A DNA stretch of 64,000 nucleotides from the NCBI GenBank assembly GCA_013396915.1, contig VWZL01001350.1:96461-160460 (forward strand), given 5' to 3'. The notes under the pieces were generated by a model. That model saw only the letters and a program-made list of their open reading frames with translations. It was not told the origin of the DNA and ran no database searches. Made by a program: the position numbers and the translations under genes. This DNA is from Stercorarius parasiticus. Taxonomy: Eukaryota; Chordata; Aves; Charadriiformes; Stercorariidae. Shown piece after piece: positions 14,901 to 27,331 of the stretch. Position 1 is the stretch's first letter. Each line of letters begins with the position of its first letter.

Positions 14901-17900
14901 TCTGCCGTAAATTAAGCCAAACCAAGACTCCCCACTTCACACTCACACACAAAATCGGTGTAAGACCAGAACTGTGGACTAACAAACTACTCATGCACAA
15001 TCATGGAGCAGGTATTTATTTCCTGTGCTTCAGCTTCTACCCTGCAAACAACAATACTTTACAGTGTGAGGGGTTATTGATCTACCTTAAAAAAACCTCA
15101 GATAATAAAGCGCATTTAGGCAACTACACAAAAAATATTTTAAAAGAAAAGTGTTAATTGAAGGTTTGTTTCCAAGCATGCCACATCAGTAAAGCACTGT
15201 AAATCTAGATGTGAGTTAAGTTTTCAGTACTCTTTTAGTATTTTAAGAAGAAAGCTCAGTACCAGCAAGTCACCACTTGATACTCAAGTGTTCTTTTACT
15301 TCCTATGTGGCACCTCTTTGTAACAGTCAACTAGGGAAAGAAATTCAAACAGCAGCTATTTGCTGGGACACTCAGATTCAACCTGTGTATCAATGAAACA
15401 AAATTATTTTTTTGAAGAAAGGGATGAAGAATGCTTTGGAAAAATAGCTATGTGAAAAATATACTAGTTTTTATGTTAATACCATTTACCAAACTTGACA
15501 GGCAGTTGTATTCTTTTGGATGTAGCTTCTTTTCAATTTGCATGAAAAGCATTGTTACACTTGTGTGTTGATGAAAGCAGATTACATCCCTTACAATTCC
15601 TTACTGGAAACTCTGCCTGATGAATAATAATAAGCCACAGTTTAAGGGCATTGGTTTTGCTGTGTCTTGGCTATTCAAGAAAGGAAGAGTATATCAGTAC
15701 AAGAGGTACAAGTTCTGGGAAAGAAGTATAAAGGAAGTCTGGAATATTTCATGGTATTGAGTTTTCCATTCCTCATCTTTTATTGATAGTATATATATAC
15801 ACCACTTTCTAAAATTAGGAAGTACTTTCAAGTTGATATAGATTGCAAAACTGAAGAGCAAGGCTTATTTGTGATAGATACTATGAAGACTGAATACTTG
15901 CAAATTTTTGCACTGTTTATACTTCATCATTGATTGTTATCCATTTGACTATTTACTTGATTTTCCATTCTGGATCATCTGCAGAAGTACTCAGAGGCTC
16001 AGCATTGACATTACAAGACAACTTTTATAAGGATTCAGTCATTACCAGTGTTGGGGCACCAAGACAACGTGATTTCTCAAGAGATCTACATATTCACTCT
16101 TGAATTATTTTAGCCAGTTCAGTCCCCAAAAGGTAACCATTAGGCCTGTTGCGTCTAAAAGAGATGGTACAGATGACATTCCTGTTCGGCTTTGTCCCCT
16201 CAAAGCAAAACAAACTATATAGGTTTCTAATGTGGACCACCTACAACAGAGATAAATGTCCTAAAATAACCCCAGGTGGGTAAAACTTCCAAATGCAGCT
16301 TTTTATAAAGATAATTTTGAACTAATAAACACACCACTGAAAGTTCTAAGGTCTAAAGTTAATTTCATTGCTTATAATTATCAAACTGCAGGTAACAATT
16401 TTACTACCTTTTTTAAAAGCTGTTCATTTTGATTTGACTGTGATCTGATTGATGCCAGCAGTAAAATCTAAACTGATCACAACGAAGCACAGCAAAGTCA
16501 AGGCTGAGTATGGATTAAAATTCCAGACACCCTCCCCCTTCCTAATATGTATATATGTATTCGAAGCAAGCATAGGACTTAGTAGTACTTACACAAAATC
16601 ATATGCAAGTTGGAAAACCAAAGACTTACCTTGATTTTGTAAACTTCTGCTAACACAAAATTATGGCCGAAGTCAATGACTAACTTCACTAAGGAAGGGC
16701 TAAGGCAACAGTCAACAGAACTAATAGGAGACAACCTGAAGCACAAAGAAAAGTTAGCCTTGGCTAAGAAACAAAGTTATGGGTTAATGACAGAGCCTGC
16801 CCTACACAAATATGCAAATACTAGCTGTTGAGAAGTTTAACTGAAGAACACAGTAATTGGTAATATTATTTTTTTTTTAATAATCATGACCATGCTACAA
16901 CAGAGGGTGCTTCACTCCATGCTGCTACAGAAAGGTTTTAAGGTTCAAATAGCTATGGGTTTCCTTTTTAAGGAATGTAGCTTGAAGAGGGAAATGGGTA
17001 AATTAGGCTTCAATGCACTAATTCAGCTGTAAAATTAAGGGCAAAAAATAACATATACAGGCAGATATTCCACTCTATTAAAAGCCAACCTGCTAACAAA
17101 ATTCAGCACTTGCTCCTACACCCTTTTTAAAGGGAGGCACTGAATTTTAAAATAGCAAAAAATGTGACATAGCATGGTGACAAGTACAAGATCAACGTCA
17201 GATAATGCCTACATGCTCAAATTTCTATTTATCTGCTTTTATATAATGAAGTATATTGTTCATTTAAGTACACATCCTTCCTGTTTAATAGCAGATTTCC
17301 AGATATAGGGGAAAAAAGCAGACCCAGGACAATGGAACCCCATAAACTGCAAAACACATACTCTGATTACATGTCTAAATAAATTAAAATATCTTCAGAC
17401 ACTTCAAAAATACAGCAAAGTACACAGTATTTCAGTACAAGCATGAAAGAGCTGCTTAATAAGAGTCCGATGCCATGATCCTTACATTCATAGCAATAAT
17501 TTATAAACTATGTTCAACAACTCACAAGTTTAAAGCTAGTTCAGACCTCCTTCCCATCAGAGTAACTCATCTCCCTTAAAAAAACCTGTTCAATGTGATC
17601 ATTTTACTTGAGTAACACACCCACACCCGAAAAACTGTGCATTCTTATTTCAAATTAGGTGCTTTGAGCACTTTATTGCCTCCCAAACGTGCAGTATGGT
17701 CAGCAAGCAGGATCTCAGATTAAAAATTCAAATTCAGCTTTATTGTGGTCATTAATCATTTCTGAACGCTATTGCATTTTATGCCAAATTCCTTCATGTT
17801 CAATGCTCTAAACAGCTATATCCAGAGTGCAGATCCACCTCCTGCGTAAAGCCACAAACTAGGGACAGTTCCAGAAAACTGGTGAAAGAAGTTCAAACAT

Positions 17901-20900
17901 GAACTTACTCATTTGAGTCCCACATACATCTTCCTGGCCCCCATGCTTTTAATTAACATTTTAAGACAGATGTACAGCTGAGTATTTCATGATACTCATT
18001 CCAAAAAGTCGCTATCAAGCACTACTAGAACTTTCTGTTAGGAGTGCGGAGAGGGGTCTCATCTCCCCAGCCATGACCTTAACTTTTCACTCTGGGCAGC
18101 TCTGACTTGCAAGGGAGTCATCTCTGGGAGATGCCATTGCATATAACAGTTTGCAGCACTGCTCCTCCTCCTGATCTACGCATTCAGAACACAGGATCTC
18201 TTGTTCCTGGAAAACTCCTCACGGACCCCAAAGGCACCACTCACAAACCATGTGGTTCCAACAGATAGCGGGGAAGGCAGACTGTGCTCCTCACTGAGGC
18301 AAGAGGATAAAGGTATAGTCCTTCTCCCAAGCCTTATTCATATACAGTGTAAAGGCAAAAGGGCTGTACATGTACATGCAAATTAACGTCCCAGATTACC
18401 ACAATGGATGAAGAAAAACAGAAAGGTAGTATTGGGGACCTAACAAGAGAACAGTAACATTATCGCTCAGCTTTAGTATATTGGATTGCCATTTACATGA
18501 GAACTGTGATACCACTGAATGTTTGTTACAGTGTGCACAGATGACAGACACAACAGAGAACTTGAAATCAGGGACTGGAGGGAGACAAGCTAGACAACAC
18601 CTAGGCAACAGGCACTGGAAACAGCATTAGCTGGATCAGCAGCAACAGGGAGGTCAGTACTAAGTGGACTCTAGAAACACAAAGCTCCCAGACACATCCA
18701 ACAGTAACGCTGCTAAGAAGCACACAATTGCCAATTGCCAGAAAGAGGAACACACAGCAGGGTCACAAAAAAGGATGCTTCAAAACATTGACGAAAGCCA
18801 TACACTGAGTTACAAAATGATCAAAAACCTGTTTTTTCATCCACTGATTTTCTAAAGCACAGGTGAAATGCAAGAACCTAATGTTTCTGTAACATCCCCC
18901 TGCCCGAGAATACTTGGATGGCCTGAAAGCGAGACGTCATGCGATTCCTGAGCTCCTCCTGCACTCAAACCCCTTTCCTTGCTTGCTGATAACTCAGAAG
19001 AGTAACCTCTTAGACTGATTAGATGCTCACTCAGACACCGTAACACCCCTTAAAATAAAAGGGGGCTGGTTCCCTTCCTCCCTTCCACTTGCACAGCCTC
19101 AAACAGTAGCTGCTCTCCCAGACAGCCTGCCTTCCTCTTTCACACGGAAGAACAGTTCTGCCACCTTTAGCTGCAAACGTGCCTTCCCAAGACATCCCAA
19201 TCTTTCCCTCCCTTGCCATCCCAGCTCTCCAGTCTTCATTAACATCTCTAACCACAGACACTAGCTGAACTTTAGCCACGGAACTGGTTGTTCTTTCAGT
19301 ACCTTTAGATAGGAAACATGAACAATGGAAGGTCCATCCCACTCAGTACTTCCAGTTGCAGGTCTCTGTGATCAAGAGAGATGTGACTGATGATTTTATC
19401 ATTCATCTTCCTGACTCACCAACAGGCATCTCTTTCAGAATATTTAAACTGATGTTTACATCATGGAAAGGAGAAGTGTTCCATCTCCATTCTTTTAAAA
19501 AAAAATAAGCTGTGGAAAAAATGAAATATGAACTCTCTCAAGTCAGTTACAAGTATTTCCATAGGGTTTAGACATGCATTTTGAGTTAAATCCCTGTGTG
19601 CTCTCTCTGAGCACTTCTTTAGAAGAGAGCAAATGGAAAAATATAATTGCTTAGTAGTATGAAGAGCAGACTGGAGTAAATACAACAATATTATGAATAA
19701 AACAGCACAGTAATTAGGACTCTAGAATCATTCTATCTTTGGAAATTACTCGGTTGAGCTCTATGTGCAGGAAAAAAGGAGAGGAGGGTTAAAGCCTGCT
19801 CTTAAAACCATGCGATAAGAGGAACACGTATGTATGGATTTGTTTACTGCATGTGACCTACCCATTATCTGTCTCAGTCCCAGTTACTACAATATCCCTA
19901 AATGAAGCTTTTACTTTCTATTATTTGAGATACTCAAAATACAATTTCATAGAAGGAAAACACCCTATCAGGATATACTAATTCATTGGATTCTAATACA
20001 CTTTATAAAGTTTGGGAAAAAAGGCGGCAACCAAAGTCTTATGAGAATTCACATACAACTAAAAATCTAGAAGCCAGAGCACATGAATGGAAGCAGATGC
20101 CTTCCCTCCACAAGACACAGCAACAAGACTTCCATTTTCTGTTCTAAACTGCTCACCTTCAGTCACTAAGAAGTTCTTTCTAAAGGAGCAGTTCCTTAAA
20201 TGAGTAAGATCGCTGAATTTTTAAGAGACGGTGACTAGAACAAACTTATTACTAGTAACACTGTATAAATTAGAGGGGAAAAAAAAAATCCTTTTTTTTT
20301 TTTCCATGTAAGAACCGTTCTCACAATCTGTACTTTCAGAGGGACCTATCTATGTCTCCCCATAGGTTCAGACAAAGCTGAGTAACAAAACCAAGTTACA
20401 GGAGCCTCTCCTAACTTTTAAACACAAGCAACTTCATTATAGGCTTCCACCACATGCCCCAGTGTGCTCACACTGCTTGTTAGAGGATCACTCTACTGTT
20501 TTCTGGCTGCAACTGACTTAAAAAGTCTGCTCTGATTACCCAGAGCCAGTCCCAGGGGCTTCCACTTAGTGGAGGAAACATCTCAGAGGTTAAGGGAAGG
20601 GTAGTCATGAATTAAAGACACACAATCACATGGGTGAAAACATGCAGTTCACAGCCTAACACACAGTTCAGGAATACTTTCCACTTACAGAGAAACAGAA
20701 CTAGTTCACTTTCATTGCTTTGTGGAAAGTTTAGACTTCACTAAGACCGAGCAAGTTCAGCTCTCTTGCACATCAAAAATTACACAACCAACTAAAGGTA
20801 TTTGGGAAAGTACTAACAAGTCACAAGATGCTTAAATGAAAAGAGATATCATCTTATGATAACTCAAGCAACTAAACCAACTGTTATTGGGTCTGCGCGA

Positions 20901-21495
20901 CTTCTCCCCCCCCTTCAAAATATGGTCTACTTGTTAACTTTCCTAAATGTCTGGGGGCTCTTATTCTTGCTTGCTAACTTACTTTTGATCCAGTGGGGGG
21001 TGGGGGGGTGTGGAATCCTAAACTTTTTTTTTTCTGACTAGTTTCAGAAAGTTGTTCCTTGCAAAACAGACGAGAAAGTTACACAGGAATTCCCTCATAA
21101 CCTAAAATTCAGAGTGTCAAACAGAATAGCAGGGTAAAAAAAACCAACTAGCAGACAGCTACTAAACATGCTTGCTTTGCTAATAAGACATCAACATCTT
21201 AACAACGTAGCAAAAGTTATAATATATCCAAATTTAAAGTACCTGTTAGAGAAACAAGTCAGAACTACAATTTCGAATAGTGCTTTTGAAAGTATTTGCA
21301 TTGATCTGTCAATTATGCTAAATTTAGTAGTTTAAACCTAGATACTCACAAGAATCAATACTATATATTTCAATGCAACTGTAAACATTATGTAATAAAG
21401 CATTATTAAAGTAACAACTGCAACAAAAAATCAAGTGTAGAAAACAAAAAAAAATGTAGTCTGAACAACACAATTCTTCAGAGTGTGTTATCATA
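11940..21495. other. Non-coding DNA, presumed intron
   Basis: No exon or RNA gene is supportable. A more GC-rich patch at about 13310-13560 carries overlapping open frames on both strands, but they show no recognisable domain or codon pattern. A G-rich tract lies at 20995-21013. An octamer-like ATGCAAAT occurs near 16812-16819. The rest is AT-rich. Confidence 0.5.
20995..21013 (+). repeat. G-rich tract
   Basis: A run of six G, a T, seven G, then TGTGG. It is dense enough to be a G-quadruplex candidate, but it may equally be simple low-complexity sequence. If the region is transcribed on the minus strand, the RNA carries the C-rich complement, so any quadruplex would form in the non-transcribed-sense DNA strand only. 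Confidence 0.4.
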
Positions 21496-21966
21496 TCATA
21501 GATAGAATCATTGAATAGTTTGGGTTGGAAGGGACCTTTAAAGGTCATCTAGTCCAGCCCCCCTGCAATGAGCAGGGACACCTTCAACTAGATCAGGTTG
21601 CTCAGAGCCCCGTCCAACCTGACCTTGAATGTTTCCAGGGATGGGGCATCTACCACCTCTCTGGACAACCTGTTACACTGTTTCATTACCCTCATTGTAA
21701 AAAATTTCTTCCTTATATCTAGTCTAAATCTTCCCTCTTCTAGTTTAAAGCCATTATCCCTTGTGCTATCGCAACAGGCCCTGATCAAGAGTCCCTTCCC
21801 ATCTTTCCTGTAGGCCCCCTTTAAGTACCGGAAGGCTGCTATAAGGTCTCCCCAGAGCCTTCTCTTCTCCAGGATGAACAACCCCAACTCTCTCAGCCTG
21901 TCCTCATAGGAGAGGTGCTCCAGCGCCCTATCATTTTTGTGTTCCTCCTCTGGACTCGCTCGCCAC
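21496..21966 (-). mobile_element. CR1 LINE, 5'-truncated, minus orientation
   Basis: The plus strand begins with the reverse complement of the CR1 3' octamer tail (TAGAATCATTGAATAG), then the typical GGTTGGAAGGGACC block, then the 3' part of ORF2 in reverse. Similarity fades near 21966, so only about 470 bp of a several-kb element remain. The subfamily differs from the copies at 28451 and 56721, because the 3' UTR here has the GAGCAGGG and AGATCAGGTTG version. Confidence 0.93.
21588..21966 (-). pseudogene. CR1 ORF2 C-terminal fragment
   Basis: About 125 codons read without a stop or frameshift to a natural stop codon at 21588-21590. The translation has the hallmarks of the CR1 ORF2 C-terminus: RLRELGLF, RRLWGDLIAAFRYLKG, an [11 protein letters not shown] block and a final DGALSNLI. 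The open frame runs on to about 22088, but the part beyond 21966 does not look like CR1. The endonuclease and most of the reverse transcriptase are missing, so the fragment cannot be active. The uninterrupted frame suggests a relatively young copy for this window. Confidence 0.9.
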
Positions 21967-24900
21967 TTGGAGCATTTATTTCTACTGAGAGGTAAACACA
22001 GGAACTCAGATCTACAACCAGCTTCCACAGTATCCAATGCAATTGGTACCCAGTGTTTTCTTACAACCATGTATAATAATCTTGCCAACCAACTGACACC
22101 TCAGTAATAACTGGTACTGCAAAATGTTACAGCTAGTAATTCTAAAACGCATACAAGCAAAAAAAATCCCAGGTTGTTGACCGATTACACTCTTTGAATT
22201 AATGCCTAGCTAGAATCTCAGCTGTTCCAGTATTTAACATCAGCATTAAATATCTGGGAAAATATAAATGGAACACTAAAACTGGAAAATGCAGAGACAT
22301 CTAGGAAAGCAAAACCGCACTATTTACACGGTACAAACAGTACTCACGAGTTTTTAAAAAACTGTAAGGAAATTAGTGTATTATACTTAACAAGTATGAA
22401 AATAATGTCTATAGCTTGGGAACTGAGGCATATCATAACAGATAAATGATGTGTAGAGGGATGTACCTAACATATGAAAGATACTGAGTGTAAAAAATTT
22501 GAGACTGTTAAACTGCAAGACTGATCATAATTGCAAGTTTTAGCCAGGACAAATGTAAACAATATATTTAGGGCTTCGTTGAAAATAATACCAACACAGT
22601 TTACATCTATTTGACACTAAAATAGGAGTGACTAAAGCAAAGGAGGCAAACTGATTCGCCTGTAGGGCCCTTCCAACACTAACCCAGCAGAGCTCTTCCT
22701 TTCCTAGCAATGACAGAAACAGCAGAAAAAGCCATGCTAATTATATGCTTTGCTCTGATGACAGGAATGGAGTCAGGTGGCTTCTGTCCTGATTCTGCTT
22801 ACAAGTACCTCTCTGCTCTTCCTCTGGCTGATGATGCTCTCATTTAGTGCATAGTGACAATCACACCAACTACCTTAGATTAAATTTTCAAACTCTTTTT
22901 TTCTACGAGGTTGTCTAGGATGTGTTGTTTTTTTCTTCTCCCCTCAAATGAACACTGCTTTAAATATTGTCCATGTGACCTCATAGATATTTGACTACAG
23001 ACCTAACTGTGGCTCTGAACAGCCAGTTGAATATGTATGTACTCACACAACTTGACATAAGATCAACTTCGTAGACAATATAAATTTCTATGGCATTAAG
23101 ATTCAGACATTTTCACTTCAAGGACTACAAAACCATTCTAATACATTAAATGCAGCACTTTTGCCAATAATATGATTTACAGTTTTGCAAAATATATCTG
23201 TTCAGTATATAACAAAAGTATCACTAAAGAATGACGTTCAAGAGCTTAAGGTACAATAATTTATTAAGCCAAGACATTCCTTTAGGACAGTCTGTTCTGG
23301 CCTTATAGTTCAACTTCTTCAGAAAATTAAATAAATTGACTGGCAGACTTTATTTGCTTACATGATTCAGGCTATTCTTTCAAAGAAGGTGAACGAACCA
23401 GAAGAACTATTCATTCTTCCTCATACCATCATTAACAAACTGACATGCAAGTAAAATTTGGGTCCCGAGCAGTGAACTTCTATGACAATTCTACCTGCCT
23501 TATCTTAAATGCAAATGAACAATGAATTACATATATAGTCTCATTGTAATCTCAAGCAACATTTGTACCACAGAAACGTGGAATGGTTCTAACCCAAAAC
23601 TAAGTGTTTTAAAGCTTATATAAGAAATGTAATACATCTTTCTTCAATGGGCAAGAATAATATCAATAGCAGTAGTAACATACAACAATGTTTCAACTAC
23701 AGTTTTTGGGAGTAATAATTTTCTGACCTCTGCTAATGTTTCTCAGTCATTGGTGCTTCAAGTAGTACTCACTGAAGTCAAACCCACCCTGGAGACAAGG
23801 AGAATTAAGACTGATCTCTATCTGCTCTGACTTCTACCTTCAAACTGCTTTAGTCTCCCTGTCCTACTACTGTAAATATTTTTCTTTGCTACTCATTACA
23901 TCTGGTGAAGCCAGAAGCAGGGAAGTTTACCTACTGTACTACTGTATTGACTACTACCAACTGTACAGAACACTGTAAAAGTTCCCTGTAGTCTTCTGTT
24001 CAGTAGGACAGAAATTCAAAACAATATATTGGGGCGACAAGTACAGTTAAGACTGTAAAAAAATTCAACTTTCCAGAACTCTGAAGAAACCCAGTACCCA
24101 TGCTTCCGGACTCCGTCCCAAAGGCAGGCATGTCCTAGCCTTTGCTCTGCAGCACCTCAGAGACTTTTCATAACTCAACCTCTGCTCTGGAACACCAATC
24201 CGTCCCAAATTGATCCTGAAAATGCTGCATCACAGCACCAGTAAGATATAAACCATCATCCAGCCAAGGGTTAAATAAAAATAAAACAAAATGGTAACAT
24301 TAGGAATCCAGTTCTCTAATCTAAGCTTGTGTTTTAATAAGAAAACAAAATAAGATTCATTTGATATCCAGTTGATCAATCATCAAGCTTTGGCTTGAAA
24401 AATACTGCCCGCAAGAACAGGACCAATTACTCAAATTACTTTTTTCCTCTAAAGAAACCGCCTTTCACCACATATGGTTCTGTTTTGAACTTAGATAACA
24501 GTTAGGGCCTTTGAGATATGCTGAAATGTCTTCATATTTGTCCCAGTGACAGCCATGCCAGGATTATATAGACACATACAATTAATTATTCCTTGGATAT
24601 AAAACTCTCAAGCCAACAGGAAGGCCAAACATATTAAAAACAAATACCATTGCCCAACACCCCACCAAGTTAAAATTCTCGTTACTCTGTGCTATTCCAA
24701 TATTTCACTCATCAGTATTCCTCCTTCTCAAATTTTTATAATTATAGTCATCATCAGAAGGAAGGTTTGAAAAATTCACTAACCACAGGGAAACAGAGAA
24801 ACATTCTCTGGAGAGCTCAATGCCCACATATCAACCGTGGTGAATTTAGTACTTTAATTAGTGGAAAATTCTAGATATTATAGCTCTGCAACTGCGTAAT

Positions 24901-26280
24901 GGAAAGCAACCAAAGCGATGCACTACTGCTTTTCCAAGTGTGCATCTACCTTGAGCACCGCCTACTGTATTCAAAGCCTTAACACGCAGTAACAAAATGG
25001 TATCTACAAGGCTCTGCTCAGAATCAACACCACCGTCCAGAGCTCTGCTGTCAGCAGTGCCTTGATCAGATTCATGTCGGTATTAGTTTAATTTGGAAGA
25101 GCTAAAAGTAGTTGCATAGGAAGGCAAAATGCTTTAATAGGGAATAGTTCCCATTCCCACTTCCTTCTCCCAAAAGAAACAAACAGGAGAAACCAAATGA
25201 TGGCTCAAGAAAGGGCTACACTACACAGCAAATGCTCACTTCCATTTTGGATGCTCTAGCCTGGGGAGGAGAAAGTTCTTTTCCTTTGAGCAGTGCAACT
25301 GGTCAGATCTTCAGACATTTGTAATAAAAATTGTTAAGAGAAACTAATCCCTCATGAGGATAAGGCAGCACACTGATCAAAATCAGAAGCAGCCTCTCTT
25401 TCCAGGCAGTGGCGATAACGAACTGTGATGCGTTTCTCAGCAAGACAAAAAGAAACTGACGGAGCCTTCATTCATGGTTGAACTTTGGAAAGCCTTGATT
25501 AAACATCTATGAAAAATGTTACTCAGCAAGAATTTTATTTGGTTGTTTTTTCTCTCACTAATTATTGTGCTTGTGGTTTAAGTTTTTATAGCGGAAATGC
25601 TGACTATACTGCCTAAGCTAGAGCATCACAGTCCAAATCTATCTACTGAAGTCAGGGTGATGAAGTATATCACAACAATTATAATTTTTACTTTTTATTT
25701 CAATTCTGTCAGAGCATAATAAACAAACACAGAGTTTGTTAAAAATCTTCGTACAGAAGTTAAATTTCTCAAGTACATTAAGTATACAAACGTAAGGACA
25801 GCTTAATATATCCAGACTTGAGATTTACCAGTTCCTGCTCTACCATAAATAAGCCAACTCCTTTCCAGTTGTGCTTTTCACTTCAGCTTTTGACATATCA
25901 AATTTTTAATACAGATATTAAAATGCTTTTCCTTGACTTGGTGTGCATTTAAAAGATTGGTCAGGATCTTGCTTAGCTCATGCAAGTAGGCTCTGTCAAA
26001 AATTAACTTTTAGCAGTGTAACTATTCAGTTACAGGCACTGGCATAACTGTAGTTCTGTTTGAAGAAGCCTATCTTACTTCTACTCACATAAATATGAAA
26101 GGGCAAACGTTCTTACAAATTTATGTGGTACAGCTACACTTCAGAGCTTGCACTGATCTTCGCAGCACCAACAAACCTGAAGTATCTTGATGTTCCAGAC
26201 TCAAGCTTGTTTTCCTAAACAGTAAAAGAGATTGCAATTTCATATGCTCAATCAAAGCAACTACTTGAGGAACTGCTAAG
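21967..26280. other. Non-coding AT-rich DNA, presumed intron
   Basis: No recognisable exon, RNA gene or repeat family. Reading frames are short and unremarkable. GC content rises only at the right end, at the shoulder of the CpG island. Confidence 0.5.
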
Positions 26281-26390
26281 CCAGGGCCCCCGCTGCTGTC
26301 CCCCTCGCAGCAAGGCACATGCCCAGCGCCGTGCCAAAGGCTGCGCCCGGCGTCGGGGGCCCACGGACACAACCTACGCTCGAGTTCCTA
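26281..26390. promoter_or_regulatory. GC-rich shoulder of the CpG island
   Basis: A short GC- and CpG-rich block (GCGCCCGGCGTCGGGGGCCC near 26342-26361) is separated from the main island by about 270 bp of ordinary sequence. It may be a downstream part of the promoter domain. No specific function can be read from it. Confidence 0.4.
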
Positions 26391-26768
26391 AACAAACACA
26401 ACTCCCTGAGAAAACATGTGACAACTCTCATCGTCAAGTATCTGCGTTTTGATCTGTTACCGTGTATTACCGGGCCACTTGCATACTGTAAAAGCCAACA
26501 TAAGCACATTCCCCAGCGCACTTACACAGGTATTTTTCATTAGCAGTTCTGTTTAAAGATGGGTTCATAACCACAAGTGAAATGCCACTCGGGTACGAAC
26601 TGAAAACAGGCTGAGCAGAAGCAAAGGTCCCTGGAAGGGCTTCAAGGCCTGTGCTGATGTGTCACCAACTCGTCGCACAGCGCCAGTCCCCCCGTACCCC
26701 CCCCGGTCCCCGCAGCCCCTCGGCGCTCCCAGGGGCTCCTCCCGGCCCCGGCAGCCCGGCCGGACGCG

Positions 26769-26789
26769 GGACATGTCCCAGGCATCCCA
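26769..26789 (+). promoter_or_regulatory. p53-response-element-like site
   Basis: GGACATGTCC (26769-26778) is a perfect RRRCWWGYYY half-site. After a 1-bp spacer, AGGCATCCCA matches 9 of 10 positions and misses the core G. The site is inside the CpG island, about 360 bp past the donor of the candidate first exon, so it would be intronic. Chance occurrence is possible. Confidence 0.45.
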
Positions 26790-26814
26790 GTGATCCACAG
26801 ACAGCGATTATTCG

Positions 26815-26821
26815 TGACTCA
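26815..26821 (+). promoter_or_regulatory. AP-1 consensus TGACTCA
   Basis: An exact TGACTCA lies 25 bp from the p53-like site, inside the CpG island. Seven-base motifs occur by chance, but the promoter-proximal position makes it worth recording. Confidence 0.35.
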
Positions 26822-26842
26822 GAGGATTTGGGGCCGGTTTGT

Positions 26843-26843
26843 N
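26843..26843. other. Single ambiguous base
   Basis: One n inside the CpG island. A second is at 26982. Both lie in hard-to-sequence GC-rich DNA next to the large gap. Confidence 0.99.
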
Positions 26844-27006
26844 TCCGGAGTTCCCGGCAACGCACATCTGCCGGAGCGAGAGCCGAGGGCGGCCGGGCCA
26901 AATCCCAGCCGCAGTTTTAAGGACTTCCCTGAGGAGATTTCCGCCCACCCCCACAGAGAGGAAAAAAATAAAAAATAAAAANCGGTCCCGGGAGGCGCCA
27001 GGGCCC

Positions 27007-27014
27007 GGGGCGGG
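27007..27014 (+). promoter_or_regulatory. GC box (Sp/KLF-type)
   Basis: GGGGCGGG, a canonical Sp1/KLF-type site, in the presumed 5' part of intron 1 within the CpG island. Confidence 0.45.
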
Positions 27015-27129
27015 CCGAGGGACCCCGCCGCCGGCGGCCGGCCGGGAGAAAGGCCGCTTTGTTCCCCCTCCCCCGCGGCGGGCGGCCGCCTCCCGGCCCG
27101 GCAGAGGGAGGCGGAGGGGTGGCGTCACC

Positions 27130-27137
27130 CCCCGCCC
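27130..27137 (-). promoter_or_regulatory. GC box (Sp/KLF-type)
   Basis: CCCCGCCC on the plus strand (GGGGCGGG on minus), about 8 bp past the candidate splice donor. Consistent with the CpG-island promoter domain. Confidence 0.4.
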
Positions 27138-27144
27138 AGTACCT

Positions 27145-27146
27145 AC
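27145..27146 (-). other. Candidate 5' splice site of exon 1
   Basis: On the minus strand the sequence reads CTGCTGCG/GTAGGTACTGG. The GT at 27146-27145 has A at +3, G at +5 and T at +6. An alternative GT four bases downstream (27142-27141, TAG/GTACTG) has a poorer +4/+5. The first choice leaves the exon in phase 1, as is common for signal-peptide exons of secreted and receptor genes. Confidence 0.45.
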
Positions 27147-27225
27147 CGCAGCAGGAGACAACGAGGAGCAGGAACTGCGCTGACCTCCAAGCCGGGGAGC
27201 CTTCTGCGCTCCTCCAAGGGGCCAT
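27147..27225 (-). CDS. Candidate first coding exon encoding a signal peptide (partial gene)
   Basis: The first visible ATG on the minus strand (27225-27223) has G at -3 and G at +4, a good initiation context. It opens 26 codons plus one base up to a splice donor. The peptide begins MAPWRS and ends in a hydrophobic stretch QFLLLVVSCC, which looks like a signal peptide. Location inside a CpG island and a phase-1 boundary fit the first exon of a secreted or single-pass membrane protein. The frame stays open upstream into the assembly gap, so an earlier start cannot be excluded. Exon 1 of CD47 also ends phase 1 at a Cys-Cys-Gly codon, and BMPR2 has a similar-length phase-1 signal exon. These are weak candidates from memory and no second exon was found in 1-27146, so no symbol is given. 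Confidence 0.4.
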
Positions 27226-27331
27226 AACACCAGCCCGCAGGGAGGCGACGAGGAGCCGGACCTGCCACCGCCGCGCCCCCGACACGGAGCCGGGAGCCGC
27301 CGCCGCAAGAGGGGCCGGCCGGCTGCGCCTC

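Noticed and set aside
1..26280. Further exons of CD47 or BMPR2
   Set aside because: I looked for reverse-strand matches to CD47 Ig-domain and transmembrane motifs and saw none. No kinase or receptor ectodomain motif was seen either, so the gene name is not supported.
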